Source of the DNA: Lewinellaceae bacterium
Lineage (GTDB): Bacteria; Bacteroidota; Bacteroidia; Chitinophagales; Saprospiraceae
Direction of reading: 5' to 3'
Length of the DNA stretch: 64,000 nt
NCBI GenBank assembly: GCA_020636215.1
Contig: JACJYG010000009.1
Span: 124,001-188,000 of the forward strand
Shown: in pieces, positions 17,578 through 24,427 of the stretch
Layout of the letters: each line of letters starts with the position of its first letter
Position numbering within the stretch: the stretch's first letter is position 1
Position numbers and translations under genes: made by a program
The notes under the pieces: generated by a model
Database searches by the model: none
The model's input: only the letters and a program-made list of their open reading frames with translations
Told to the model about the DNA's origin: nothing

Positions 17578-18921
17578 ATGAAAAGAAGAGAATTTATAAA
17601 AAATGCCGCTGCCTTATCATCCGTAACCCTGTTACCTTCTTCCGTCTGGGCATTGGCCCAAAATGGCAGCCTGAGGACGGCGCATATCGGCGTTGGGGGA
17701 ATGGGGATGGAGGACCTTAAAGCGATTTCATCGCATGGTTCCGTAGTTGTCACCGCCTTGTGTGATGTGGATGCCAACAATTTGGCCGTTGCCCATAAAA
17801 TGTTTCCCGATGCTAAGGTTTATAGAGATTACAGGAAGCTTCTTCAAGAAATGGGATCCGAAATAGATGCGGTGATCGTTTCGACCCCGGACCATACCCA
17901 TGCGCCCGCTTCCATGATGGCCATGAATATGGGGAAACCCGTGTATTGCCAGAAGCCCCTCACCCACCACGTGGCGGAGGCAAGGGCCATGCGCAAGCTG
18001 GCGGAAGAAAAAAAATTGGTTACCCAGATGGGGATACAAGTACATTCTTTCTACGATTATAGAATGGCTACCTTTTTGATCCAATCCGGGATTATCGGGA
18101 AAGTCAAAACCGTACGAGCCTGGTCGCCCAAAAACTGGGGATATGATGGCCCGGAGCCGCAGGGAGAGGATCCCGTTCCCGCCCATCTGGACTGGAACCT
18201 CTGGCTGGGCACTTCGGCGGAAAGGCCTTATAAAGAGAATGTCTACCACCCCGCAAACTGGCGGAAATTGCTGGATTACGGTTGTGGAACCCTGGGAGAC
18301 ATGGGTGTGCACATTTTTGACACCCCTTACAACGCCCTGCAACTGGATGTGCCCAAAACCATAAAGAATGAATGCAGAAAGCCGACAGGGTTTGGGTATC
18401 CCGAACACAATATCGTCACCTATACATTCCCGGGAACCCAGTACACTGCAAAAACTTTAAAGTGGGTATGGTATGATGGCCCGGGCGCGCCAAAAATGCA
18501 CAAGGACTTAAAACTGCCCAACGGTGAAAAACTTCCGGACCAGGGCGCTATGTTTATCGGAGAAAAAGGCCGCTTGCTTTTACCGCACTTCATGGAACTG
18601 CCCCGATTGATTGTGAAGGGCAAATACCAAAATATCGATGCGGAGATATCGAAAATCGGGCAGAAAGAAGGATTAGGCGTACCCATCCGGAATTATGAGT
18701 CGGAAGGGAAGAAGCATTACCACCAGTTTGTGGATGCCTGTATGGGTAAAGATACCTGCACGGCGCCCTTCTCCTATGCAGCAAGGCTCACGGAAACCAT
18801 CCTCCTGGGCGTCATCGCCGGCCGTTTTCCGAACAAGACACTGCACTGGGATAATGAGAACGCCAGGTTTGCGGAGGCGGCGGCGAATGAATTCCTTGAT
18901 TCGGAGTATAGGGAGTTTTGA
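17578..18921 (+). CDS. Gfo/Idh/MocA family oxidoreductase, exported
   Basis: A 447-residue NAD(P)-dependent sugar oxidoreductase. It opens with RREFIKNAAALSSVTLLPSSVWA, a twin-arginine-like signal, so it probably folds with its cofactor before export. The Rossmann glycine motif is GVGGMG at 38-43, and CQKPL at 124-128 replaces the more common EKP block with the catalytic Lys kept. The C-terminal half has the WNLWLG and GDMGVHIFD segments typical of the group found beside DUF1080 genes. The likely role is oxidation of a glycoside at C3 so that the DUF1080 proteins can cleave it; substrate unknown. Confidence 0.93.
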   Translation: MKRREFIKNAAALSSVTLLPSSVWALAQNGSLRTAHIGVGGMGMEDLKAISSHGSVVVTALCDVDANNLAVAHKMFPDAKVYRDYRKLLQEMGSEIDAVIVSTPDHTHAPASMMAMNMGKPVYCQKPLTHHVAEARAMRKLAEEKKLVTQMGIQVHSFYDYRMATFLIQSGIIGKVKTVRAWSPKNWGYDGPEPQGEDPVPAHLDWNLWLGTSAERPYKENVYHPANWRKLLDYGCGTLGDMGVHIFDTPYNALQLDVPKTIKNECRKPTGFGYPEHNIVTYTFPGTQYTAKTLKWVWYDGPGAPKMHKDLKLPNGEKLPDQGAMFIGEKGRLLLPHFMELPRLIVKGKYQNIDAEISKIGQKEGLGVPIRNYESEGKKHYHQFVDACMGKDTCTAPFSYAARLTETILLGVIAGRFPNKTLHWDNENARFAEAAANEFLDSEYREF

Positions 18922-18972
18922 GTGTTTGGGTTGGGAGATTGGGGCTCGGCTCCGCTTGGTTAGCTTGGTGGA

Positions 18973-19917
18973 TCACTTAATTTCCACCGCAAACCCCTGT
19001 ATCTTCCGGGCTTGATTATCCCCGGGGCATTGGCATTTGATGTTTCGGAACCAGTACAGGTCGCCCGGTGCTGCCTGGCCTGTGAGCGCAAGGGCCGCCT
19101 CGCCGAAGCGGGCGCCGGTGTTCGTAATGGCAGTACGTTTGCCGGTGGCAGTTATCTGGACGACTTCATACTGCAGCATAGTACAGGTAGCAACAAAATC
19201 GAAATCATTCAGAAGGAGCCCCACGCCGCCTTGTTCCCGGAATGCCTCCGGTTCCATTTGCTCAGGCAGGATCATTCCACCGAATAACGGTGTGGGGTCA
19301 GGTATGGACTTGGCCCGAAAGGTAAAGTCGGACTGGATGATACCTGCCTTTACCTGGAGGGTGATTGTTCCGGGCTTGTCAGTTCTTACATTGTAAATGT
19401 GGCCGTAGGATTTGGAAAGGGTGGCGCCGTTGACGCTGACCTGCACATCTTCACTAGAAATGCCCGCTGCTGTAACGAAAACAGGGTTATCGACACCGAC
19501 ATACATCACATTCGATTTGGCCGCCGAAGCGGAAATGCAGCGTTCGCCGGCCTCAAAATAAAAGTCCTGGGCTCTGGTGATGGTTGTTGAGTCATTTAAA
19601 ACCGTTACGGCCACTGTATACGTGTTCCGGCCATATTGCCGGGCAAACTGGGTGTATCGTGCGCGGCCGTTTTCCGGAAATAATTGTTTGTCGTTCACTC
19701 GGATAAGGAGATTCTGGCCACGAAGCACCACGCTGTCTACCATTACGATTATCTCCGTTTCAAACTGTTCTCCCCGAACGACATATCCACTTTTGGGGTT
19801 TGAGAAAATATGTATGTCGGTAGAGTCTAGTTCGATTTGGGCAAAGGTAGTGGTGTTTGCCGTCAGCAGTAGGAGTGTGACAATTAACAAGTTGAGCAAG
19901 TTTTGTGATCGCAGCAT
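18973..19917 (-). CDS. Stand-alone GldM C-terminal-like exported protein
   Basis: A 314-residue protein when started at the ATG at 19917, which gives a signal peptide (LLNLLIVTLLLLTANTTTFAQ). The sequence matches the periplasmic domains of the gliding motor protein GldM: SNVMYVGVDNPVFVTAAGIS near residue 165, IYNVRTDKPGTITLQVKAG, then FRAKSIPDPTPLFGG and a final block ending GDLYWFRNIKCQCPGDNQAR. Full GldM has an N-terminal transmembrane segment and partners GldL; here there is no such segment and gldKLN are not nearby. It may be a paralogous periplasmic adaptor, or a decoy copy. The upstream 32-residue extension in the open frame is basic and unlikely to be translated. Confidence 0.8.
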   Translation of the reverse strand: MLRSQNLLNLLIVTLLLLTANTTTFAQIELDSTDIHIFSNPKSGYVVRGEQFETEIIVMVDSVVLRGQNLLIRVNDKQLFPENGRARYTQFARQYGRNTYTVAVTVLNDSTTITRAQDFYFEAGERCISASAAKSNVMYVGVDNPVFVTAAGISSEDVQVSVNGATLSKSYGHIYNVRTDKPGTITLQVKAGIIQSDFTFRAKSIPDPTPLFGGMILPEQMEPEAFREQGGVGLLLNDFDFVATCTMLQYEVVQITATGKRTAITNTGARFGEAALALTGQAAPGDLYWFRNIKCQCPGDNQARKIQGFAVEIK

Positions 19918-20208
19918 AACTTTTTGCCAAAGCGAGGTAACTTTCCACTTGTTCAGGCTGCCAGGCGAGGAGCAGGGTTTGCGGTGGGGTAGCAGGGTTT
20001 TATGAAGTTTCATTTTTTGGGGTTATATAGGAGGACAACGCAAGGGTGGGTTTTGAAGTTCCGGAGCGCTCAAAAAAGTGTATCAGCGCCGATTTTTTAA
20101 ATGCAAAACTATCGCGTTTTTTTTGAACCGCAGACGCGAAGACAGGCGCGGAGAAAAGGGAGTACAATTCTAATTTGAACAATCAGGCCGGCCTCCTGTT
20201 TCCTGTGC

Positions 20209-20739
20209 ATGCTACTCTTAAATATATTATGTGCTTATTGTCTGGGCTTCAGCAGTATGATACTATTTGATTTCGATCTTCAAAGTGACCTGTCGGCCTG
20301 GACAGTGGTCGATGATGTCGTAATGGGCGGCCGTTCAGAAGGCCGCTTTCAGCTCGATGAGGAGGGCAACGCGGCCTTTAGCGGGCTGGTTTCCCTTGAA
20401 AACAATGGCGGGTTCTCCTCGGTGCGCTACGGGTTCCGGCAAAAGGGGGTAAGCGCCTACCAAAAATTCATCATCACGGTCAAGGGAGATGGCAAGCGTT
20501 ATCAGTTCCGTGTCAAGTCTGGACCCTACGACCGTCATTCCTACATCTGTTATTTCCAGACTACAGGAGAGTGGCAGGCCGTTGAAATACCATTTTCGGA
20601 AATGCATCCCTCTTTTCGCGGCATGGAACTCAATATGCCCAACTACCCTGGCGAAGCGATGTCGGAAATCGCTTTCCTGATCGCCAACAAGAAAGCGGAG
20701 GGTTTCGAGCTGGTGATTGATAAGATAAGCCTGGAGTAG
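20209..20739 (+). CDS. CIA30 family protein
   Basis: A protein of 176 residues (160 if started at the second Met at 20257, which begins the domain as MILFDFDLQSDLSAW). It belongs to the CIA30 group, jelly-roll carbohydrate-binding-like proteins named after a mitochondrial complex I assembly factor. Visible marks are VVDDVVMGGRS, GLVSLENNGGFSSVRYG, YQFRVKSG and the final ANKKAEGFELVIDKISLE. Bacterial members have no settled function. The first 16 residues (MLLLNILCAYCLGFSS) are hydrophobic and could be a short signal, so the start is uncertain. Confidence 0.85.
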   Translation: MLLLNILCAYCLGFSSMILFDFDLQSDLSAWTVVDDVVMGGRSEGRFQLDEEGNAAFSGLVSLENNGGFSSVRYGFRQKGVSAYQKFIITVKGDGKRYQFRVKSGPYDRHSYICYFQTTGEWQAVEIPFSEMHPSFRGMELNMPNYPGEAMSEIAFLIANKKAEGFELVIDKISLE

Positions 20740-20762
20740 GGCTTTGGTGGCTCTTGATCTTA

Positions 20763-20827
20763 GGGAAAAAAAGCCTGCACCCTTTCGGGCACAGGCCGCT
20801 GCTTTTATTAGTGACCCCGGCAGGATT
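20763..20827 (-). repeat. tRNA 3' tail with terminator, copy of the tRNA-Arg downstream region
   Basis: The 57 bases at 20771-20827 nearly repeat 21112-21168. On the minus strand they hold ATCCTGCCGGGGTCA, the end of a tRNA T arm and acceptor, followed by the same hairpin terminator as the intact tRNA (stem GCCTG/CAGGC plus CCC/GGG, loop GAAA, 20773-20796) and a T-rich tail at 20763-20772. The tRNA body upstream is gone. Confidence 0.7.
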
Positions 20828-20929
20828 TCCCGCTCAAGAAAACCTAAGCCGCTGCGCTTCTATGTTTTATAAAGAGCGAGACAGGCTTCTCATCCTGCCG
20901 GAGTGGCTTAAGCGCGGAAGTACTGGGCT

Positions 20930-20992
20930 AAAATACAAAGAGGGCATAGCTTGACAGCTACGCCCTCTTGTGCTTTGTGACCCCGGCAGGAT
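20930..20992 (-). repeat. Second tRNA 3' tail with a different terminator
   Basis: At 20977-20992 the minus strand reads ATCCTGCCGGGGTCAC, again a tRNA 3' tail, with a decayed T arm just before it (GCAGTTCATCCTGC). It is followed by a distinct hairpin, arms 20939-20950 and 20957-20968 (12 bp with one G-T pair, loop 6), and a T-rich tail TTTGTATTTTAG. No tRNA body is recognisable. Confidence 0.65.
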
Positions 20993-21100
20993 GAACTGCG
21001 TTGATCCTTTGTGCTCCGAAGTCAAAAAGCAGCGGCCTGCTCGCTGCGCTCGTACCGGCTTTTGCTTTTCTCCGCTTACGCAAAAGGGTTTTGCGCCGCT

Positions 21101-21137
21101 GCCAAAAACAAAAGCCTGCACCCTTTCGGGCACAGGC
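21101..21137 (-). terminator. Terminator of the tRNA-Arg gene
   Basis: On the minus strand the stem GCCTG-TG-CCC with GAAA loop and GGG-TG-CAGGC (21114-21137) is followed by TTTTGTTTTT (21113 down to 21101). It lies 15 bases after the tRNA 3' end and has a second copy at 20763-20796. Confidence 0.85.
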
Positions 21138-21152
21138 CGCTGCTTTCATTAG

Positions 21153-21225
21153 TGATCCCGGCAGGATTCGAACCTGCGACCGTCTGATTAGAAGTCAGAT
21201 GCTCTATCCCCTGAGCTACGGGACC
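21153..21225 (-). tRNA. tRNA-Arg (anticodon TCT)
   Basis: A complete 73-base cloverleaf on the minus strand. Acceptor GGTCCCG pairs with CGGGATC plus discriminator A; D stem GCTC/GAGC; anticodon stem TCTGA/TCAGA around loop CTTCTAA, anticodon TCT reading AGA; T stem GCAGG/CCTGC with loop TTCGAAT. CCA is not encoded. The frame of a GIY-YIG gene runs into its 5' half and stops in the anticodon loop. Confidence 0.96.
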
Positions 21226-21456
21226 ATTTTTCTTTTATCCATTGTTTGCCATACCCGGATTTCAAATATTTTTCCCGAGCCCTGGCTTCTTCTCTTGTTG
21301 GGAATTCTTCCATGAAGAACAGTTCCCAGGGGCGCCACCCTTTGGTCGACTTGGTTTTGCCGGCATGTGTTCTTCTAATCTTCGTTGAACGTCACTGGTC
21401 ATTCCTACATAGAAACGAAAGTGTTGAATACTTTTTAAAACATAGATGAAGAACAT
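21188..21456 (-). pseudogene. GIY-YIG endonuclease (UPF0213-like), frameshifted and overlapping tRNA-Arg
   Basis: Starting at ATG 21456 the protein reads MFFIYVLKSIQHFRFYVGMT then SDVQRRLEEH, the N-terminal half of a small single-domain GIY-YIG nuclease with its catalytic Arg. Between 21366 and 21367 one base is missing; after a shift the frame continues KSTKGWRPWELFFMEEFP and REEARAREKYLKSG, including the metal-binding Glu, to KQWIKEKW. The restored frame enters the tRNA-Arg gene and stops at TAA (21188-21190) in the anticodon loop. The unshifted frame ends at 21262. With one deletion it looks recently inactivated, unless frameshifting occurs. Relatives are known as mobile or DNA-cutting enzymes. 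Confidence 0.85.
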
Positions 21457-21470
21457 AGATCAATTGCTGC

Positions 21471-21595
21471 TTAGAAGTCAGATGCTCCCTGCCTGCCAGG
21501 CCGCCAGTATTAGGCTTTTCAAAGCCTGGCGGGCAGGCAGGTATCCCCCTTCGTCCGCCGAAGCTGTAAGCGAAGGCGGATGAGCTGCGGGGCCA
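21471..21595 (-). pseudogene. tRNA-Arg 5' half interrupted by two hairpin insertions
   Basis: TTAGAAGTCAGATGCTC (21471-21487) is identical to tRNA positions 21188-21204. It continues, after a 54-base insertion (21488-21541), with TATCCCC (21542-21548) and, after a 32-base insertion (21549-21580), with TGAGCTGCGGGGCCA (21581-21595). Joined, these equal the tRNA-Arg 5' half with two differences. Both insertions are palindromic: the first has CCTGCCTGCC/GGCAGGCAGG outer arms and an AGGCTTT/AAAGCCT core, the second TCCGCC/GGCGGA and CTTCG/CGAAG arms. They fall in the D arm. Confidence 0.8.
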
Positions 21596-21824
21596 GTCGA
21601 AGTAGGAATTGGGAAATCGGAAATCGGAAGCGACCGAAGGGAGTCCCGTACCCGGAGGGTCGGGATGGGAAAGCGAAAGGGCTACTTTTAGCCCATTCAT
21701 TCCAGCCAATTCCAAAGCCGGGGGCAAAATTACTTTTTTTCTACAGCTTTACAACCGGGCCCAGATCAAAATCGTTCAACAATTGGAGCAGGGTGCTGTT
21801 AGACTAATATAAAATATCCTTTTA

Positions 21825-22739
21825 GTGAAAGCCAAAATGACCTTTCTTTTCCGCAAGAAGCGGCTGTACTTTTCGATCGCCGCTTTTCTCTTCTTTATCT
21901 ATGCCTATGATTTCATGGAGATGAGGGCGAGTTCCGACACTTTCCAGCAAATCCTTTCTGACAATCCGTTCGGGTATGAAGCCCACTTCGATTATTATCA
22001 GGCCGAAGGGCGAAAGCTGCGGTATCTGGAGATCGGTAACGATACCTTGCCATTGATTGTCTTTATTCATGGGGCGCCCAGCTCTTCCTCGTTTTGGAAA
22101 GGGTTTCTTCGTGATAGCTCCTTGTTGAGCAAAGCCGCGCTTTTGGCGGTCGACCGGCCCGGTTATGGCTACTCTGGCTATGGCGATCCGGAAACTTCGG
22201 TAAAAAAGCAAGCGGAACTTATTGCAGGAATCATCCAGGAAAAACGGGAATGCCACCCATCGGTAATAATACATGGCTCCAGTTATGGCGGCACGGTGGC
22301 CGCCCGTATAGCCATGGATTTCCCGAACCTAGCCGATGGCTTGCTGCTGCAATCGGCTTCCGTAGCACCGGGGGAGGAGAAGACCTTTGCATTCTCTCAC
22401 ATTACCGAAAACTGGCTGCTGCGCTGGCTTTTACCTGGTTCCATCCACGTGGCTAATGTGGAGAAACTGTCCCATAAAGTGCAATTGGATTCCATGGCTA
22501 ACCTTTGGGATCGAATCCGCAGCGCTGTCATCGTCCTGCACGGCAAAGCGGATGGCTTGATTTATCCCTCTAATGCTTTCTATGCCAAAGAACGGCTCAC
22601 CAATGCTTCCTTCCTGGAAGTGGAAATGCTCGAGGGCAGCAAACACGATTTGCTCTGGACCAAACGCGAACTGCTGTTGAATTCTCTGAATAAACTGATC
22701 GATTTGTCGAAGAACAGGATGCAGATTTCGCAGTATTAG
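21825..22739 (+). CDS. Membrane-anchored alpha/beta hydrolase
   Basis: A 304-residue alpha/beta-fold hydrolase. Residues 13-29 form an N-terminal membrane anchor or uncleaved signal. The oxyanion segment is IHGAPSSSSFW (81-91), the nucleophile elbow is HGSSYGG with Ser153, the acid is probably D243 in GKADGL and the base is His274 in GSKHDLLW. DRPGYGYSGYG (110-120) is the usual strand before the lid. The substrate cannot be read from sequence; esters, epoxides or acyl compounds are all possible. It stands alone and is followed by an octamer tandem repeat. Confidence 0.9.
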   Translation: MKAKMTFLFRKKRLYFSIAAFLFFIYAYDFMEMRASSDTFQQILSDNPFGYEAHFDYYQAEGRKLRYLEIGNDTLPLIVFIHGAPSSSSFWKGFLRDSSLLSKAALLAVDRPGYGYSGYGDPETSVKKQAELIAGIIQEKRECHPSVIIHGSSYGGTVAARIAMDFPNLADGLLLQSASVAPGEEKTFAFSHITENWLLRWLLPGSIHVANVEKLSHKVQLDSMANLWDRIRSAVIVLHGKADGLIYPSNAFYAKERLTNASFLEVEMLEGSKHDLLWTKRELLLNSLNKLIDLSKNRMQISQY

Positions 22740-22742
22740 GGG

Positions 22743-22870
22743 AGGTTGGAAGGTCAGTAGGTCGGGAGGTCGGGAGGTCAGTAGGTCATTAGGTCGGGAG
22801 GTCAGTAGGTCAGTAGGTCGGGAGGTCGGTAGGTCATTAGGTCTGTAGGTCGGAAGGTTGGGAGGTCGGG
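22743..22870. repeat. Tandem repeat, 8 bp unit (AGGTCRGK), about 16 copies
   Basis: 128 bases made of near-identical octamers such as AGGTCAGT, AGGTCGGG and AGGTCATT. It lies between the hydrolase and ung and codes for nothing; the ung promoter begins just after it. Confidence 0.9.
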
Positions 22871-22880
22871 AAAGTGGCTA

Positions 22881-22911
22881 TTCGCCGGTACCTCCAAAAA
22901 TCATATCTTTG
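22881..22911 (+). promoter_or_regulatory. Promoter of ung
   Basis: TTCG at 22881-22884, 19 bases, then TATCTTTG at 22904-22911, a good match to the Bacteroidota promoter (TTTG, 19-20 bases, TAnnTTTG). Transcription would start near 22918, 16 bases before the ATG at 22934. Confidence 0.6.
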
Positions 22912-22933
22912 CAGGGCACCTCTAATACTTCAC

Positions 22934-23608
22934 ATGAGTAACGTTAAGATCGAAGAAAGCTGGAAAGCCGTGTTGGAAGGCGAGTTCGAACAACCCTATT
23001 TCCAGAGCATTGCTTCTTTTCTGCGAAAGGAAAAAGAGCAGGGTAAGACGATCTACCCGCTAGGTTCTCTCATTTTCAATGCTTTCAATACAACTCCATT
23101 TTCGAATGTAAAAGCAGTGGTTCTGGGGCAGGATCCCTATCACAACCCTGGCGAGGCGATGGGGCTGTGCTTCTCCGTACCCAAAGGGGTCCGGGCGCCT
23201 CCTTCTCTCCAGAATATTTACAAAGAACTGAATACGGACCTTGGCTTGCCCATCCCCAAACACGGCGACCTTACCCAATGGGCGGAGCACGGGGTGTTCT
23301 TGCTGAACGCGATGTTGACGGTAGAACACAAAAAACCGGCATCCCACCAAAAGATCGGCTGGCAAACGTTCACCGATGCGGTGATCCGGAAACTGTCCCA
23401 GGAACGGGAAGGGCTGGTATTTATGCTGTGGGGCAACTTCGCCCGCCAGAAACGCGTATTGATCGACGGCTCCAGACACCTTATCCTGGAAGCCGCTCAT
23501 CCCTCACCGCTGGCTGGCGGAGCCTTTTTTGGCTGCCGCCACTTCTCCAAAGCCAATGATTACCTGAAACAACAAGGCAAAGAACCGGTGAATTGGGCCA
23601 TAAAGTGA
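22934..23608 (+). CDS. ung: Uracil-DNA glycosylase
   Basis: Family 1 uracil-DNA glycosylase, 224 residues from ATG 22934, which removes uracil from DNA in base excision repair. The catalytic water-activating loop GQDPYH is at 65-70 (Asp67), FSVPKGVRAPPSLQNIYKE follows, then LLNAMLTVEH and the DNA-intercalation loop HPSPLA with its His. The frame is open further upstream to 22874, but those 20 residues lie within the promoter and are not part of the family. It is separated from neighbours on both sides by tandem repeats. Confidence 0.97.
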   Translation: MSNVKIEESWKAVLEGEFEQPYFQSIASFLRKEKEQGKTIYPLGSLIFNAFNTTPFSNVKAVVLGQDPYHNPGEAMGLCFSVPKGVRAPPSLQNIYKELNTDLGLPIPKHGDLTQWAEHGVFLLNAMLTVEHKKPASHQKIGWQTFTDAVIRKLSQEREGLVFMLWGNFARQKRVLIDGSRHLILEAAHPSPLAGGAFFGCRHFSKANDYLKQQGKEPVNWAIK

Positions 23609-23609
23609 A

Positions 23610-23776
23610 TTGAAGTGGGAAAGCGGAAGTGGGAAGTGGGAAGTGGGAACAGTCACCCTCGCTTTCCATTCCGCTTTCCCATTTCCGCCTTCCGCCTTCC
23701 GTCTTCCGCTTTCCGCCTTCCGCTTTCCGCCTTCCGTCTTCCGCTTTCCGCCTTCCGCCTTCCGCCTTCCCACTTC
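23610..23776. repeat. Tandem repeat, 7 bp unit (TTCCGYY), with inverted flank
   Basis: From 23683 to about 23776 the sequence is made of 7-base units such as TTCCGCC, TTCCGCT and TTCCGTC, about 13 copies. At 23610-23650 the complementary form GGAAGTG occurs in several copies, so the whole can fold into a long hairpin. It fills the gap between the convergent ung and ilvN genes. Confidence 0.9.
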
Positions 23777-24316
23777 CTAAGCTTCCGCCTGCGCCTCCAA
23801 AGACTTCAAATACTTATTCAAGCGTTCCATCGGTTTGGGAATGGCTACTCGGCCAGAGCGAACGAATTCGTAGATCCCAATCTTTTCGAGGTCTTTAAAC
23901 AGCGCCTCCGTTTCGTTTTCATGCCCCGTTTTTTCGATGACGATGAACTCCGGTTCGATTATCAGGATGCGGGCATTATGGGAGCGAATGAGCTGTTCTA
24001 CGTTTTCGCTGTTGGAAAAAATATGGGTCGGAACCTTGTACAAGGCGACCTCCTGGTATACAATCTCATCGGGCTCATAGAAAAACGCCTTGAGCACATC
24101 GACCTGCCGCTCGAGTTGAGCAACCAGTTTCTCCACCATTTCATGGGTTACATTGACGACGATGGTAAAGCGGTGTATGCCAGGAATAGACGACCGGCTG
24201 GTTGTGAGGCTTTCTACATTGATGTGCCGCCGGCTGAATACCGAAACTACCCGCGACAACAAGCCCGATTGGTTTTCCGTGAAAACGGTTATGGTGAAAT
24301 ATTTTTTTTCAGACAT
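23777..24316 (-). CDS. ilvN: Acetolactate synthase small (regulatory) subunit
   Basis: A 179-residue regulatory subunit that binds valine and raises activity of IlvB. An ACT domain covers about residues 5-80 (FTITVFTENQSGLLSRVVSVFSRR is the ligand-binding strand and loop; NVESLTTSRS and HRFTIVVNV follow) and an ACT-like second domain about 85-160. It ends the minus-strand unit ilvD-ilvB-ilvN, 111 bases after ilvB, with a heptamer repeat in the gap. Length matches the IlvH/IlvN family. Confidence 0.95.
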   Translation of the reverse strand: MSEKKYFTITVFTENQSGLLSRVVSVFSRRHINVESLTTSRSSIPGIHRFTIVVNVTHEMVEKLVAQLERQVDVLKAFFYEPDEIVYQEVALYKVPTHIFSNSENVEQLIRSHNARILIIEPEFIVIEKTGHENETEALFKDLEKIGIYEFVRSGRVAIPKPMERLNKYLKSLEAQAEA

Positions 24317-24366
24317 GTCCCTGATATTGAATTGCTGTTTGAATTAAATGCCTAAGTCGAGCAAAA

Positions 24367-24422
24367 ATCGTACATCGTACACCGTACACCGTACATCGTA
24401 CACCGTACATCGTACACCGTAC
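24367..24422. repeat. Tandem repeat, 7 bp unit (AYCGTAC), 8 copies
   Basis: Eight consecutive heptamers ATCGTAC or ACCGTAC, exactly 56 bases, between ilvB and ilvN in the same transcription unit. It would be transcribed with the operon and could affect expression of ilvN. Confidence 0.95.
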
Positions 24423-24427
24423 CTCCC

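Noticed and set aside
20808..20992. tRNA tail repeats as attachment sites of an integrated element
   Set aside because: The sequence between them has no integrase or phage genes and is only about 150-200 bases, so a present-day integrated element is not supported; a decayed tRNA array fits as well.
23615..24355. 246-codon frame through the heptamer repeat and opposite ilvN
   Set aside because: It is made of repeat translation plus the antisense of ilvN.
22743..24422. Tandem repeats as a possible CRISPR array
   Set aside because: Units are 7-8 bases with no spacers and no cas genes are near.
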